This document shows positions 24,942 through 36,697 of a DNA stretch of 64,000 nt, piece by piece. How positions within the stretch are numbered: the stretch's first letter is position 1; each line of letters begins with the position of its first letter. Under the pieces are notes generated by a model. The model was not told the DNA's origin, ran no database searches, and worked only from the letters and a program-made list of their open reading frames with translations. The DNA comes from Tritrichomonas musculus (taxonomy: Eukaryota; Parabasalia; Tritrichomonadida; Tritrichomonadidae). Position numbers and translations under genes: made by a program. The stretch is taken from the NCBI GenBank assembly GCA_039105265.1, contig JAPFFF010000019.1:2574501-2638500 (forward strand), in the 5' to 3' direction.

Positions 24942-26060
24942 ATGGATTCTCATGTATTTTATTTAAATCCGAATCAATTGGCTGATATGAGTAATTATAA
25001 AATTAATGGTGTAGCACCGATTGCATTTGCTATGATTACGACTACTGAATCAAGGTCAATTTATATTTTTCCATCAACTTTTACATTTCCGAGGCAAGTT
25101 CAAAGTATTTATAAAGGTACAACATTAACGACTAGACCTGCATGGATGTTATATTTAATTGGTGATGGAATTTATAGTCCGTCATACATATTTATACGAA
25201 AGATACTACCAGGATTTCAAGAACCTGTATTTGTATTATTAAATGATAACACACCTAAAGATATAACAAATTATTATGTAGAATATGATGGTGAAGCTTA
25301 TTTTAATAGAGTAAATTTCGCTTTTACTTATGAGGTATTCATGAATGCATTTAATAATATAATTACTGCAGCTGATACAGGTTATAATCCTAATGCAAAT
25401 AAAACATATATATCATTCACCGTTTATGATAATCCAAACTTAATACCGATAATTGATTTCTATGATAACACAGAACCAGGTTCTGACACCAATGATATTA
25501 GAATACAAACAATGAACGATTTAAATCAAAATACGAATTATAAACCGAAGAAACCTGCACATTTAGGTTTTCGAAATGATACTATATTCACTGAATATCC
25601 TATATTCAAACCAAATATAAAACCCGATAACGAAACAACAGAAAATGAAACAACAGAAAATATTAAATCATTAACTCCCAATCCACCAAGAAAGCATAAA
25701 TCAAAAGAAAATGATAACAAAGTTCATTTTTCAGCATCAGCCATAAGTACAAAACCAAATTATCCAACAAGCTATGAACCTATGGAAATTGAAGACGATT
25801 GGCATGTAAGAAATCAAAATCAATCACAAGGCTTTTATTTTGAAACACCAAATCCTAATAAGACATCAAATTATTCTGAACGACAACAAAACATAAATAA
25901 TGATACTTTTGAAGACTTGTCAACTTCACTTGATAATCAGCAAGACCAGAAGCAACAACCACAATCAACAAAACGTTATAGTTTTAGAATCGTTTCAGAC
26001 CCAAATGACAAAAATAATAATAATAATAATAACAATAATGGAGGTTTTGATTTAAATTAA
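24942..26060 (+). CDS. Element-specific structural-type protein, 372 residues
   Basis: The N-terminal domain (MDSHVFYLNPNQLADM ... YIFPSTFTFPRQVQ ... FIRKILPGFQEPVFVLLND) weakly parallels that of element C's protein at 43366-44610 (YAFPIKYELPK ... IIFVIRFICGREVVVLMKD). The C-terminal half is disordered, Pro/Lys/Asn-rich and ends in an Asn run encoded by an (AAT)n simple repeat near 26010-26038. Element A has an unrelated 176-residue protein in this slot. It ends directly against the convergent gene at 26061. Function unknown. Confidence 0.72.
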   Translation: MDSHVFYLNPNQLADMSNYKINGVAPIAFAMITTTESRSIYIFPSTFTFPRQVQSIYKGTTLTTRPAWMLYLIGDGIYSPSYIFIRKILPGFQEPVFVLLNDNTPKDITNYYVEYDGEAYFNRVNFAFTYEVFMNAFNNIITAADTGYNPNANKTYISFTVYDNPNLIPIIDFYDNTEPGSDTNDIRIQTMNDLNQNTNYKPKKPAHLGFRNDTIFTEYPIFKPNIKPDNETTENETTENIKSLTPNPPRKHKSKENDNKVHFSASAISTKPNYPTSYEPMEIEDDWHVRNQNQSQGFYFETPNPNKTSNYSERQQNINNDTFEDLSTSLDNQQDQKQQPQSTKRYSFRIVSDPNDKNNNNNNNNNGGFDLN

Positions 26061-28355
26061 TTATTCATTATTCATTCTTTGATGTAATGGTTTAAGATTA
26101 ACAGCAAAATTATCATATTTATTTTTGTTCTGCAATTTGCTTTCTTTAAGTTGTGCTTTGAATGCTGTGTATCCACAATTTGGATATATATCTCTTTCTA
26201 TTGCTGCAGAGATTCGTTTAATGAAATTATCTTTAACGTTCTTAATATCTTCTGGCGATGCTTCTTTAATTCCTTCTGCATTTCGTTTCAACCTGTTATA
26301 TCCTTCTTGCTTACTTACATCAACATTGAAACCAACACCAAAGACAACATAATCAATGTAATGCATTAATTCAGTAAATAGTTTACCCCAATTACTTGGT
26401 TCAGCCTTTAATTCTCCTGATGTGATATCAATAGCTTTATCAATAATCTTCTCAACATATGATTGAACATTCTTTCCTAATACTGAAACATATTCTTTAT
26501 TGTTCTGTTGTTTCCAATATATCCATTGTTCATATGTTAATATCTTTCCATTGAACTTATTGTCTTGAATTAGTTCTTTGAAAGGAGCATCAAAGAGATA
26601 AGCAAATAACATATTTGATACAGCAAGGTAATTGATGAGTTTCTTCAAAGGAGATAATACAAAGAATTGTTCGTCATTCCAATACACTTTCCAGACTTTA
26701 GAAAAGATTGATGACCAATAAGAACTTGGTGTAATACGTTTGCTGACTCTTGCTTTTCCCAGACCCATAGGACCGTAAAAATTTTCTAGCTCTTGCATTT
26801 CTTTTCCCTTTGTTAATTTGTATTGACCAGCATCCCAATCAATTTTCTTGATATCTTTATCAAATAATGATTGAATCCATTTATTGAACGGCATTTCTTT
26901 TCTTTCTTGTTTTGTTTTAATAACAGATTTCCAAACTTTCTTGTAAGGAGAAGCAAATACAAGCTTGTATCCGTTAATGATTGAAGGATTACCGTTCCTA
27001 TCAATTAAAACAACATCATCAACTTTATCACCGTTCAAGTCTGTTATTGAGTTTCCTAACGGGTCTTTGGCATTTTCTGGTAATAAACGATATCTTGGTT
27101 TACCGTCTTTATCAACTGAATTCTTACAGTATTCAATAGCTGTATCACGACAAGCTGCATTCGGAATGTATTTGATTCTGAAGTTTCCGTTAATAATCAT
27201 ATCAATAAATTTATCTCTGTAATAGGATATATTACCACCAACCCGAGGTATTTCAAGCTTGTCAAATGAATCCTTTAATGTTGAGTTAACATGTGGCATA
27301 TCTTTATTATCACGTCGTCCACGAGTATTCTTTGAGGGTTGCTTTGCATTTCTTATTAATTCATCAAGTATTTCATCATCGGCTTTGTTATCTTCTGCAT
27401 ATCCTTTGTATTTCCTTGCAAAAGGTGATTTAATTTCTTGTGCTTCTTCTTCATTATCTTCATATCTGTATGGTTGTTTTGCAGGTGTTCTTGCATATCT
27501 GTATGCTTCGGTTGCTGCTTCATTATCATCTTGCCAATCATCTAATTCATCATCATATAATGATTGAAGAGGTCCGTTATTATTGTTGTTGTCGTCTGCC
27601 ATTTTATTAGTTGAAAAATTATTTTTATTGTGTTCCTTTGATGGTTCAATAAAAGAATCAGATAAATCATCGTTTTTCAATATTAATGACTCAGAATCTG
27701 ATTCGCTTAATGTTATATTAAGTAATGAATCTTCACTGTCTTTAGGCAATTGTATTGTCGAGTCATTTTCATCAGAATCACTCGGAGTTATGCGTTTTCT
27801 TCTTGGTGTTCTTCGTTTATTAGTATCAAGTGTTGGTTCATGTATGCTTGTTCTCTTTCTTCTTCCTTTGTTGGTTTGTGGTGTTTGACTCTTTCTCGGT
27901 GGTTTGATGGGTGATGAACGAAAACCATCAGAACTATAATTCAAATCATCATTGACAACAATATTGAAGTAATTGATAATGATATCAAGACTTTTTTTAT
28001 CTGTTGTGTACTCTTTTAAACTAAGGAATTGATTGCCTTTACTTTTAATACCTGCATTGATTTTGTTCATCAATGAAACAAATCGACGAAACTTGACTTT
28101 CATTTCACGAATCTTTCCCACACTTCTTCCTGTATATTCATTGTTTTGTATCAAATACAACAAATTAATTAAATCATTGGGGTGTTCTAGTTTGTATGTA
28201 CTGAGAAACGTTTTCTTAAAATAATCTATCGGGTCCTCTAGTTCTTCATCATCATCAGGTTTAGATACCTCACTATCAAATATAGTTTCATCATCAATAT
28301 TACTTAAATCTAATTCAAAGCTATCAGATGAATTATTTTTATCTTGTTTTGACAT
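26061..28355 (-). CDS. Large structural protein with DLNGD loop, 764 residues
   Basis: The first 195 or so residues are almost the same as the 853-residue protein of A. After that the sequence takes a different path, with an acidic linker (NNNNNGPLQSLYDDELDD) and a diverged C-terminal domain. That domain still contains MIINGNFRIKYIP, DLNGDKVDDVVLID, IINGYKLVFASPYKKVWK and RITPSSYWSS. It is divergent from the fibre gene with 22 bases between starts. I infer a virion component, as for the other copies. Confidence 0.77.
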   Translation of the reverse strand: MSKQDKNNSSDSFELDLSNIDDETIFDSEVSKPDDDEELEDPIDYFKKTFLSTYKLEHPNDLINLLYLIQNNEYTGRSVGKIREMKVKFRRFVSLMNKINAGIKSKGNQFLSLKEYTTDKKSLDIIINYFNIVVNDDLNYSSDGFRSSPIKPPRKSQTPQTNKGRRKRTSIHEPTLDTNKRRTPRRKRITPSDSDENDSTIQLPKDSEDSLLNITLSESDSESLILKNDDLSDSFIEPSKEHNKNNFSTNKMADDNNNNNGPLQSLYDDELDDWQDDNEAATEAYRYARTPAKQPYRYEDNEEEAQEIKSPFARKYKGYAEDNKADDEILDELIRNAKQPSKNTRGRRDNKDMPHVNSTLKDSFDKLEIPRVGGNISYYRDKFIDMIINGNFRIKYIPNAACRDTAIEYCKNSVDKDGKPRYRLLPENAKDPLGNSITDLNGDKVDDVVLIDRNGNPSIINGYKLVFASPYKKVWKSVIKTKQERKEMPFNKWIQSLFDKDIKKIDWDAGQYKLTKGKEMQELENFYGPMGLGKARVSKRITPSSYWSSIFSKVWKVYWNDEQFFVLSPLKKLINYLAVSNMLFAYLFDAPFKELIQDNKFNGKILTYEQWIYWKQQNNKEYVSVLGKNVQSYVEKIIDKAIDITSGELKAEPSNWGKLFTELMHYIDYVVFGVGFNVDVSKQEGYNRLKRNAEGIKEASPEDIKNVKDNFIKRISAAIERDIYPNCGYTAFKAQLKESKLQNKNKYDNFAVNLKPLHQRMNNE

Positions 28356-28377
28356 TGTTTAGTTTCTAATAAATTGA

Positions 28378-31300
28378 ATGTTTACGATTGAGCAGAGCGG
28401 GCACATAACAAAAACAAATACTATTGACGGATTAATTAACGAATACATTAAAAGATACGTTGACAATTATGTTATCAAAGGTGATTCATCGAACGGAAAT
28501 GGAATCACTGAGGAACAATTGAATGAAGCTGTTAACGGATTGCGTGATTATGTCATCAACAATTACGCTTTATCAACTGATATACCTGAACCTGTTGATT
28601 TAACGAATTATGCACTGAAGAGTGATATACCTGAACCTGTTGACTTAACAGCGTATTATACTAGTGCACAAGCTGATGAGAAGTTTGTTGATGAGGATGA
28701 ATTGGCTTATGAATTAGATAAGTATGTTTTATCAGATGACGTTGAAAATAAATTAACTGAATTGAAAAATGACCTCGGAAACTGTTTAACGAAAGATAAT
28801 TTATACAGTGATTCTAGTAAAATTGATGGATTTAATAACTTGAGATTTGAAACAGGCACTGTCAGTCATAATCTTACAAAAGACTCTGAATTTCTTACTA
28901 AAGCTCGTGATTTAGGTATATATATCTATTTCGAAAAAACGAGTGATTATACTGACGGATATTATGTGTTTTCGCGTGAAACTGATGCTTGTGTTGAATA
29001 TAAATTATCTGGTACTGCAAAAAATGTAAACTACAAAGGAATTTGTATCTATTACGCAACCAGTTCAGACAATTATGATCACTTTATAAGTAATAGCAGT
29101 AGCTGGGCACCTCCAACTGATATTATAGAGTTTTATATAATGGATAACTCATCAATCCCGACCATAGATTATACAAATAAAAAATATGTCAGCAAAGATG
29201 ACCTAAGCACTCAATTAAATGTATATGCATTGAAGACGGATATACCAGAAGTACTCAAAAATAGTGAGTTACAATTGAACATAAAAGAACTATTACCCGA
29301 AGAAGTTTTCCAGAAATTGATGGCTGAAGATGATAAACCATTATCAGCTAAAGCATCAATGTGTTTAACAAGTATAGCGGCTAATGAAGGTTTTCAATCA
29401 GCTTTGGATTCTTGTGCCGAACGATATGTTCCAAAAGAAGACCTCCCAGAGATTATTGAGGGGCAAACAACAATTCAATTCGAAATCGTCAATAATACAA
29501 TTCCTGATTTGGATTACGACAAATAACATGAACTGATTGAGCAATACGGGTTGGATATTGTTTCATCAAACAGTTTTTATACGGGTCATTATGTTCATGT
29601 AGACTATTCGTACAATGACGATGATGACGAACAACCCTCTCAGATAATGCGTATCGAAGGAAGTGATTCAAGTATTTGGTTTTTGTATGACAGCCATGAA
29701 TTAATCAATCCAGGAACTGGCGATACACCAGAAGTTTTATCGTGTTCAATTACCAAAACTATCGAACCAACAGACAGAAACGCTTATTCAGCTAGATATG
29801 TGTCGAATACTTATGCATTGAAGACGGATATACCAGAACCAGTTGACTTGACACCGTATTATACTAGTGCACAAGCTGATGAGAAGTTTGTTGATGAAGA
29901 TGAATTGGCTTATGAATTAAATAAGTATGCATTGAAAACAGAAATCCCAACAATTCCAACAGATTTGGTTAATGAATCTGCGTTGAGTACCGCATTATAC
30001 GGTACTGAATTGAATATTGAATATCCGAATCCCGTTCGTGATTATATATTTGTAAAACCATACTTACCAGAAACCGATATACATGTGATATTTGATGTTA
30101 ATTGGGGTTCTAACAAGGATTACATTAACAATATTCAACATTTTGATTTGATATTCAAGCCTTATGAAAAATATATGAGAGGGTATAGAATGATGTTAGA
30201 TAATGGATTATCTATTGTATGGTATGACCGTGGTGAATTTATGTTGTGTAATTCAAGTGGCAATACTCAATGGTTAATCAACGTCATTAAAGCACAAATC
30301 GAATCACCATTTATTAAAACTGCAAATGTTGTTGATGAAAATCCAGAACAAATCACAATTCAATGTACACAGAATGATAGTGGTTGTGTAGTTCCTGATG
30401 ATGATATAAGAAGAGTATTCACAACCAAAAAAATTATCGTCAAATTCAAACGAAATGCTGATGATGCATCATATGAAGAAGTTGAATACGAATACAGTTT
30501 ATATAAAAGTTTGAATATGATTTACAAATCAACCAGTGGTGAATTAATAAATATTAATTATAATACCCATATTATCTCATTGAGAGCTGAGGATGATACA
30601 CTAACCAATATTTATGATGCGTCTATCACATTAATCCGCAGCCGACCTGTGAACGATAATATGATTTCATCTGTGAAATATGTAAATGATAACTTTGCTC
30701 TGAAGTCAAACGTCATAACAGAAGAACAACTAATAAAAAAATGTGCTATTGATTGCGGACCGATTACAGAGGGCGGTGAAATATCAATTCATTATCTAAA
30801 ACTTGAAGATAAGGTAATTAAACTGGAATACATAGTAGGTGATTATGCGCTATGTTTGGAAATAAGAATATTATTCTATGATACAACTGGAAATCCTCAT
30901 AACATTGTTCTTGTATTACATCAAAGAACTGTGTATTTCGACAATTTCAAATTCCCGTTCTATTATGAAGACACTGTTGATATAGCATCAGGAAGACCCC
31001 TGACATATAATTTCCCAATAAGTGGATATTCTTGGACAACTACTCAGGAATTATTAGATGCTAAACAAATATATTCAAGATGCATCATGTCCCGAGGTTA
31101 TTTAGCAAAATATAAGGCTGCTATTTACGGTGCACAATCAAACACAACAATCACACATTACTCGCCGATTGAATCATCAATGAACTCTGTTAGTGATTTC
31201 GTTGTTGGTTCTCCTGTGTATATGACAGGTAAGGTTTACAAACATGTTGGTGATGAATGGAAACCATCAACAGCAGATGATACAACTGATTGTATTTGTA

Positions 31301-31581
31301 GTGTCAAAACATCAGGAACATGGAAGGAGTATGTCGGTATATGTGTGAGAATCGATGACAAAAATAAATGTATCACATTTAGTTCACATGGTGATTATAT
31401 GGTTCGCGTTAATGATTCATCATGTTATTCAATCGGTGATGAGATGTTTATCGATAATGAAGACAATAAGCTGAAAGTTCTTTCAGGAGAGACAGCAATA
31501 ACATCAAAAATAAAACGTATGACTGTTGGAATCATTACAAGTATCATTGATGAAAGAACATTAGCTGTATTCAAAGAGTAA
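28378..31581 (+). pseudogene. Fibre protein of element B, about one break
   Basis: It has the shared anchor MFTIEQSGHITKTNTIDGLI, YALSTDIPE-type shaft repeats, and a C-terminal half almost identical to A's fibre. It also has a domain absent from A, from about 28740 to 29200 (NLRFETGTVSHNL ... IYIYFEKTSDYTDGYYVF), so fibre domains are gained or exchanged. The copy is broken, with about one break. The spacer after it begins with a short AAATC tandem repeat. Confidence 0.78.
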
Positions 31582-31587
31582 ATCAAA

Positions 31588-31780
31588 TCAAATCAAATCA
31601 TGTTGATGTTTGAATCTATTAATATATACGCTAACTTTTTGATTATTTATATCGTTCATTGAAATAAATTCATTGCCTGATTTATTTGTATTGATATGAA
31701 GAATTTTATAAATATTATCAGTAATCTTTGCATAAAAAATGTCTTCATTATTAGTATCATCATGGTAATAATAATACGTG
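31588..31780 (-). pseudogene. Element B HNH endonuclease, C-terminal part, interrupted by C
   Basis: The minus strand encodes a Tyr-rich segment matching the last 60 or so residues of the HNH protein at 17727-18335 (YYYYHD, EDIFYAK, YKILHIN, NRFKHQH). The remainder of the gene is on the other side of element C at 52705-53156. Confidence 0.8.
31775..31780. repeat. Target site duplication of element C (left copy)
   Basis: TACGTG directly precedes AGTAGT and is repeated at 52705-52710. Confidence 0.94.
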
Positions 31781-32176
31781 AGTAGTAATGATGTGTGCGA
31801 CGTGCATCCCTATTAACTACTGGAACATTTTACACCACCCTACCTTACCGCGCACCTAGCTCAGGTATGAAAAAATCAAATGTGATACTCATTATAGTTT
31901 TTGACGTCGTTTCCATTACCGAACATACATAATTTAAATAACTTTCTGAAATTCCCAGCAAACTCCCCCAAAACCCTACCACATCTACAAATACAAATTT
32001 CTGAATTTTGGGCTATCTACCTTACATAGAAGATTACAACACTCGCAATAGGCAATCTACAATTTCACATTTTAAATTTTACATGATGAAACACGAAAAA
32101 CTGACCTTCCTAAGATAGGTGCACAAACATGAAAACCCTAGAACGATTTTTACAAAAAATAATATTCACAAATGAT
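31781..32176. repeat. Left terminal inverted repeat of element C
   Basis: It matches the reverse complement of 52309-52704 over 396 bases with only a few differences. The first 80 bases are relatively GC-rich (CCGCGCACCTAGCTC), the rest AT-rich. No gene is seen from here to the polymerase start at 32280; 32177-32279 is AT-rich with a run of T and TTTATT motifs suggesting the polymerase promoter. Confidence 0.93.
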
Positions 32177-32279
32177 GTTCAGAGATGAAGCTCAAACATG
32201 AAACACAAAACATGAAAATCATAATTTTAATATTTTTATTATTTTTATTTTTATTCTTACACAAACATCCAAACTCACA

Positions 32280-35200
32280 ATGACAAAAATAATTCCAACA
32301 TCAGCATTTGATTTACCACAAGAAACATTAACGAAGATTATTACAATTCTGAACACAAAATTACATGCGAACATAAATTTAGATTCAGAAGACAGAGAAC
32401 AAAATATAACAAACTTATGTAAGTATCTTAATGAAAACGCAGCTTTTGATATTCTCTTTGACTCTGAACTTGAAACCGAAGATATAATGCCAGATGAGAC
32501 TCTTGGCGAAGTTGATATCAATAATTATGTTGAAGAAATTCTCAAACAAAGAACAAAACAAATAGAAGAAAACATAGAAATTGCAAAGAAAACTATAAAT
32601 AGTGTTCTGGAGCAAATTAATACTGAACCTGAAAATCAAGAATTATATGAGTATCTAGAGAAAAATGGGAGTAACTTCAAAAGCAAACACAAAGATTTCC
32701 TCATCATCAACTTTCCTTATGATTTCGACAGAGCTGTAGCAGCTTTACAAGAATATGATTATCCAGAAATATTTGTAAAAGAGAGATATGATCATGGTGA
32801 GCCTATAGTTACATACTACTTCAACGAAATTTCATCTTTGGAAAACATATACGAATCTCTACACAAAGTTTACAAAGATGAACTAAAACCTTTTAAAATT
32901 CACTTTCAGTTATCAGGTATCTTTGAAACAAGTACCTTTGACTTCGAAACTTATGAAGAAAAATATGATTATGAGGCTAGAGAGATAAGATGGCAGAATT
33001 ATAAATCTGCAATTCCAATAATAGTAAAAGATGAAAGAAACTTGGAAGAATGTAAAATGTATATAGAAACTGTGCTCAACAGCTATGAAACAACTTCATC
33101 AAATAACAAACTTACTATAGTACACTCAATTTCATTTACAGTTTCAAGAATGAGAAAGGTTACAGGCCATATCAAAAATCTTCCACAAATTTTCAAGAAC
33201 AACAACAATTATATTATTGTAGATGATGAAGATGATAATTTATGTTGGTATAGATTTCTGGCTTGCTGTTTGTACCCAGAACTCACAAATCCTGAAGACC
33301 AAAGAAAGAGTAAAAATATGGTCTACACTATTGAACATCGTACCAAGCGTGCCAAAAAGCTCCTTTTAGAAGAACATGGAATAACATACACAACAAAAAT
33401 ACCAAATTATGGAAAAACAATTCTAGCTCAGTTTCAAGGTTCAACGACAGAAGATATGATGAAATCAGCAGAGAAACATAAAATCAATGTTAACATTTAT
33501 GAGTACAATAATGATGAACAATATGATTTACAGGAACAATGGTATTTCAACGAAGAATATCCAACATTTTCTGCACTCTTGTTTGCCAAAGATAGAATTT
33601 TACATATAATGTTCATCAAAGATGCAGAGAAACTTACCGCAATTCATGTTTGTCCAAAATGTAAGTCTTATGTTCATTATGGTCACAGCAATCTAAAAAG
33701 ATTTGAAGATCATATCAAACATTGTGATGGAAAGTTCAAAAAACAATTTGTACCTAACAAAGAAGCTCTACCATACTGCCCACATATCTTAAACAACACT
33801 GTCTATGAATACTGTCTCGCGCATGATCTAGAATGGAAGCCAAACATATATTATATGACTTATGATTTTGAAACTATGGAGCAAGTTGTAAATGAAGAAG
33901 CTGGCAAATCTACTTTTATAAACTCAAAACTCATACCACTCTCAGTTTCATCATGTGTGAAGTCTGCTTCTGGACTTACAACAAAGAACTTTAGCTTAAG
34001 AGATAGCAAAGATTTTATTCCACTTTGGTTAAATTGGCTTTTTGAAGAATCTTTGTTAATTTACGAAGATAAGCTAAAATATTCCTGTGTGCCAGAGAAT
34101 ATAGATCCAAATATTAATACTATTACTGTATTTGGCTTTAATTCTTCTAGGTTTGACAGTAATTTGTTCAAGAAATATTTAAACATGGAACACTGGAGTA
34201 TAGATTCTACAAGTATTATAGGAACCTTATCATCTTTAAAACAATTTATACTCACTTCTTCTAAATATCATACTTCTTTAAGATTTATAGATGCACAAGC
34301 TTTTGTGGCAGGAGGAACATTAAAACAATTTGGAGTAGATTTTGGAGGGCAGGAGAACAGTGTAAAAGGTATATTTCCATACGAGGTTATCAACAATGAG
34401 AATTACAATGAAGTTTTGTCGAAAACAGAACCTTTCGCATATGAAGATTTCTATAGTTATCTCAATCAAAATAATCCTCTTTCTAAGAAAGATTATGAAG
34501 AATATGTGAAAGACAGCAAGAATTACAAAAATAGATGGGAATATTTGCTAGCTTACAACGACAATGATGTAGAAATGATGATAAGACCTATAGACAATCT
34601 TATCAAAATGAATGCCGAGTATAAAGTAGACATGATTTCAAATTTATCTTTGTCAAAATGTTCAGCTTGTATCAAGTATGCTCTAGCTTATAAGAATTTC
34701 GATCCGCATGTAGATTACGATATTATCAACAAAGAAAATACTTTTAAACCTACTTCAAAATGGTGGAGATATAAATGTGAAAGTTATTTCAAGCAAGATC
34801 AGAAGTATAATCAAACTCATGCTACCAAACCAAGAAATTTAGAAAAGTGTATCTCTGTTGACGACTATGATAAATTTTTAAAGATATACGAGAATTCTTG
34901 CTGTCATTTGTGTGGAGAACATTTCACAAACACAAACAAACCTACATTAGATAGAATTAACAATGATATTGGACATGAGCTCGAAAATTGTAAACTTGCG
35001 TGTGCCGAGTGTAATAAGCTTCGTAAGAGAGATGATCCAAAAATAACAAGACTCAGAACACAACTTAAGAAATTTTGCAAATTACATCATCTTCCAACTC
35101 TCATAAATGATGAACAAGAATATTATAGTTTACGAAACAATATTACAGGTGGTCTTTCGAATGTGCAGCACAGATATAATATTAAAGGTGAAACTCATAT

Positions 35201-36653
35201 AAACAAATTTCGTTATGATGCTGTCAACAATAAAGTTATCTCGTATGACACTCAGAATATTATGACTCATGTTGTTGGAGTTGATTTTAATAGTCTTTAT
35301 CCTTCCTCATTTTCTTCTACAAAACATGATTTTAACAAATATCATGGCGGCGTTATGTACATGCCAGGTAGCTTCAGATATAGAATAGATGTGAAAGACG
35401 CACAAACAAAACAAAAGGCTATAAATATTATTACAAGCAAGACAAGATTCCAGCCAAATCCAAAATATTTATTCAAAGCAGAAGTGAAGTTAGTATGTCC
35501 AGCAAACAAGATAAATTATTTTATAAATTTCCCTCCTGTCTTCAGAAATATTAACATCAAAAATAATGAAGATACAATTGGAAGTTATATGTACTCATAT
35601 CTCCAAAAACACAAACTTGCTTCTTTAGACAAAGAAGAACGTAAATTAACAATGTTGCTCGATACTTATGGTGAGTATATGACTTTCTCAAATTACTATC
35701 TTTGGTTTTTACTTGATCATGGTTTAGTATTAGAAGATGTAAAGAGTGTTTCTATTTATGAAGCTCACACAGGATTTCATGAATTTGTAACAACTTTCAT
35801 GAAGAAACGGCAGGATATAATTGCAGGAAAGGTTACAGGAAATGAAAAATTTTATAAGATCAGCATGAATGGTAGTTATGGTTACGATGGTATGAATTCT
35901 GAAAAGTTTTGTAAAGTAAAGATTTGTGATACTAACAAAGCTTATCAGTATATAATTTCACAAACGTACATGAATGGTGCTAAATTATCTGATGATCTTT
36001 TTATTATACAGCAGCAACCTAGATTCTATCACTGTACAACTTGCTTGCAAGAGAGTTTCTGGACACTAGATAATAGTAAGTTTTGGTATTTAACTTTCTA
36101 TTACGATTTCATGAATAGATGTTTGGATATGAACAAACTTCATTTAACTTCACTTGATACAGATTCATATTACTGGGCTGTAGCAGGAGATCCTACAAAA
36201 GATGAAGACCAAGAATTTAAGTATATCATCAAAGATCATGAATTTTATAAAAAGCATATTTACAAATTCATGCCAAATCCAGATTTACATAGTATCTACG
36301 ATGAAAAGAAAATATTAGGATTGTGTGTAGAGAAGTTTGGAGAGAATCAAGTTGCACTTGCACCAAAATGTTACACAATTTGGAATAACAATGGTAAAAC
36401 AAAATCTCTGAAGTTGAAAGGAGTGAGCTTAAAGAAAAATAAGATTGTACATGAAGACTATGAAAATATACTTGAAAATAATTCTCTCAAGCCTGGAATC
36501 AATATTAACTTGCAAATGAAAAATAGTACTATGTCCAAAGTTACTGTAAACAAAAATGCTCTCACAGGACTACATACAAAAATGATAGTACTAGAGAATC
36601 AAGCTTGTGCACCTTTCATTACTGGACTCACAGCTAAAGATTATTCTTGTTAA
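32280..36653 (+). CDS. Protein-primed family B DNA polymerase with HNH and OTU-like segments (C)
   Basis: The 1457-residue protein has the same domain order as element A's polymerase: DDNLCWYRFLACC (OTU-like), CPKCKSYVHYGH ... H ... C (zinc-finger-like), DFETME (first exonuclease motif, Asp 529), FNSSRFDSN, YNDNDVEMM, and an HNH unit CHLCGEHF ... LDRINND ... CAECN. Polymerase motifs DFNSLYPSS, NGSYGYDGMN and LDTDSYYW follow. Conservation of all these parts in a diverged element shows that the composite arrangement is stable and not a recent accident. It lacks the 30-bp inserts seen in A and B. Confidence 0.95.
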   Translation: MTKIIPTSAFDLPQETLTKIITILNTKLHANINLDSEDREQNITNLCKYLNENAAFDILFDSELETEDIMPDETLGEVDINNYVEEILKQRTKQIEENIEIAKKTINSVLEQINTEPENQELYEYLEKNGSNFKSKHKDFLIINFPYDFDRAVAALQEYDYPEIFVKERYDHGEPIVTYYFNEISSLENIYESLHKVYKDELKPFKIHFQLSGIFETSTFDFETYEEKYDYEAREIRWQNYKSAIPIIVKDERNLEECKMYIETVLNSYETTSSNNKLTIVHSISFTVSRMRKVTGHIKNLPQIFKNNNNYIIVDDEDDNLCWYRFLACCLYPELTNPEDQRKSKNMVYTIEHRTKRAKKLLLEEHGITYTTKIPNYGKTILAQFQGSTTEDMMKSAEKHKINVNIYEYNNDEQYDLQEQWYFNEEYPTFSALLFAKDRILHIMFIKDAEKLTAIHVCPKCKSYVHYGHSNLKRFEDHIKHCDGKFKKQFVPNKEALPYCPHILNNTVYEYCLAHDLEWKPNIYYMTYDFETMEQVVNEEAGKSTFINSKLIPLSVSSCVKSASGLTTKNFSLRDSKDFIPLWLNWLFEESLLIYEDKLKYSCVPENIDPNINTITVFGFNSSRFDSNLFKKYLNMEHWSIDSTSIIGTLSSLKQFILTSSKYHTSLRFIDAQAFVAGGTLKQFGVDFGGQENSVKGIFPYEVINNENYNEVLSKTEPFAYEDFYSYLNQNNPLSKKDYEEYVKDSKNYKNRWEYLLAYNDNDVEMMIRPIDNLIKMNAEYKVDMISNLSLSKCSACIKYALAYKNFDPHVDYDIINKENTFKPTSKWWRYKCESYFKQDQKYNQTHATKPRNLEKCISVDDYDKFLKIYENSCCHLCGEHFTNTNKPTLDRINNDIGHELENCKLACAECNKLRKRDDPKITRLRTQLKKFCKLHHLPTLINDEQEYYSLRNNITGGLSNVQHRYNIKGETHINKFRYDAVNNKVISYDTQNIMTHVVGVDFNSLYPSSFSSTKHDFNKYHGGVMYMPGSFRYRIDVKDAQTKQKAINIITSKTRFQPNPKYLFKAEVKLVCPANKINYFINFPPVFRNINIKNNEDTIGSYMYSYLQKHKLASLDKEERKLTMLLDTYGEYMTFSNYYLWFLLDHGLVLEDVKSVSIYEAHTGFHEFVTTFMKKRQDIIAGKVTGNEKFYKISMNGSYGYDGMNSEKFCKVKICDTNKAYQYIISQTYMNGAKLSDDLFIIQQQPRFYHCTTCLQESFWTLDNSKFWYLTFYYDFMNRCLDMNKLHLTSLDTDSYYWAVAGDPTKDEDQEFKYIIKDHEFYKKHIYKFMPNPDLHSIYDEKKILGLCVEKFGENQVALAPKCYTIWNNNGKTKSLKLKGVSLKKNKIVHEDYENILENNSLKPGININLQMKNSTMSKVTVNKNALTGLHTKMIVLENQACAPFITGLTAKDYSC

Positions 36654-36697
36654 AAACTTTATTCTTATTTTTGTTTTTATTTTTATTTCAAACAACA

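Noticed and set aside
31579-31602. AAATC tandem repeat as a target duplication
   Set aside because: It is a simple slippage repeat at the end of the fibre gene and does not flank an insertion.
31788-31859. Short open frame in the terminal repeat of element C (MMCATCIPINYW)
   Set aside because: No counterpart in A or B ends; expected by chance.
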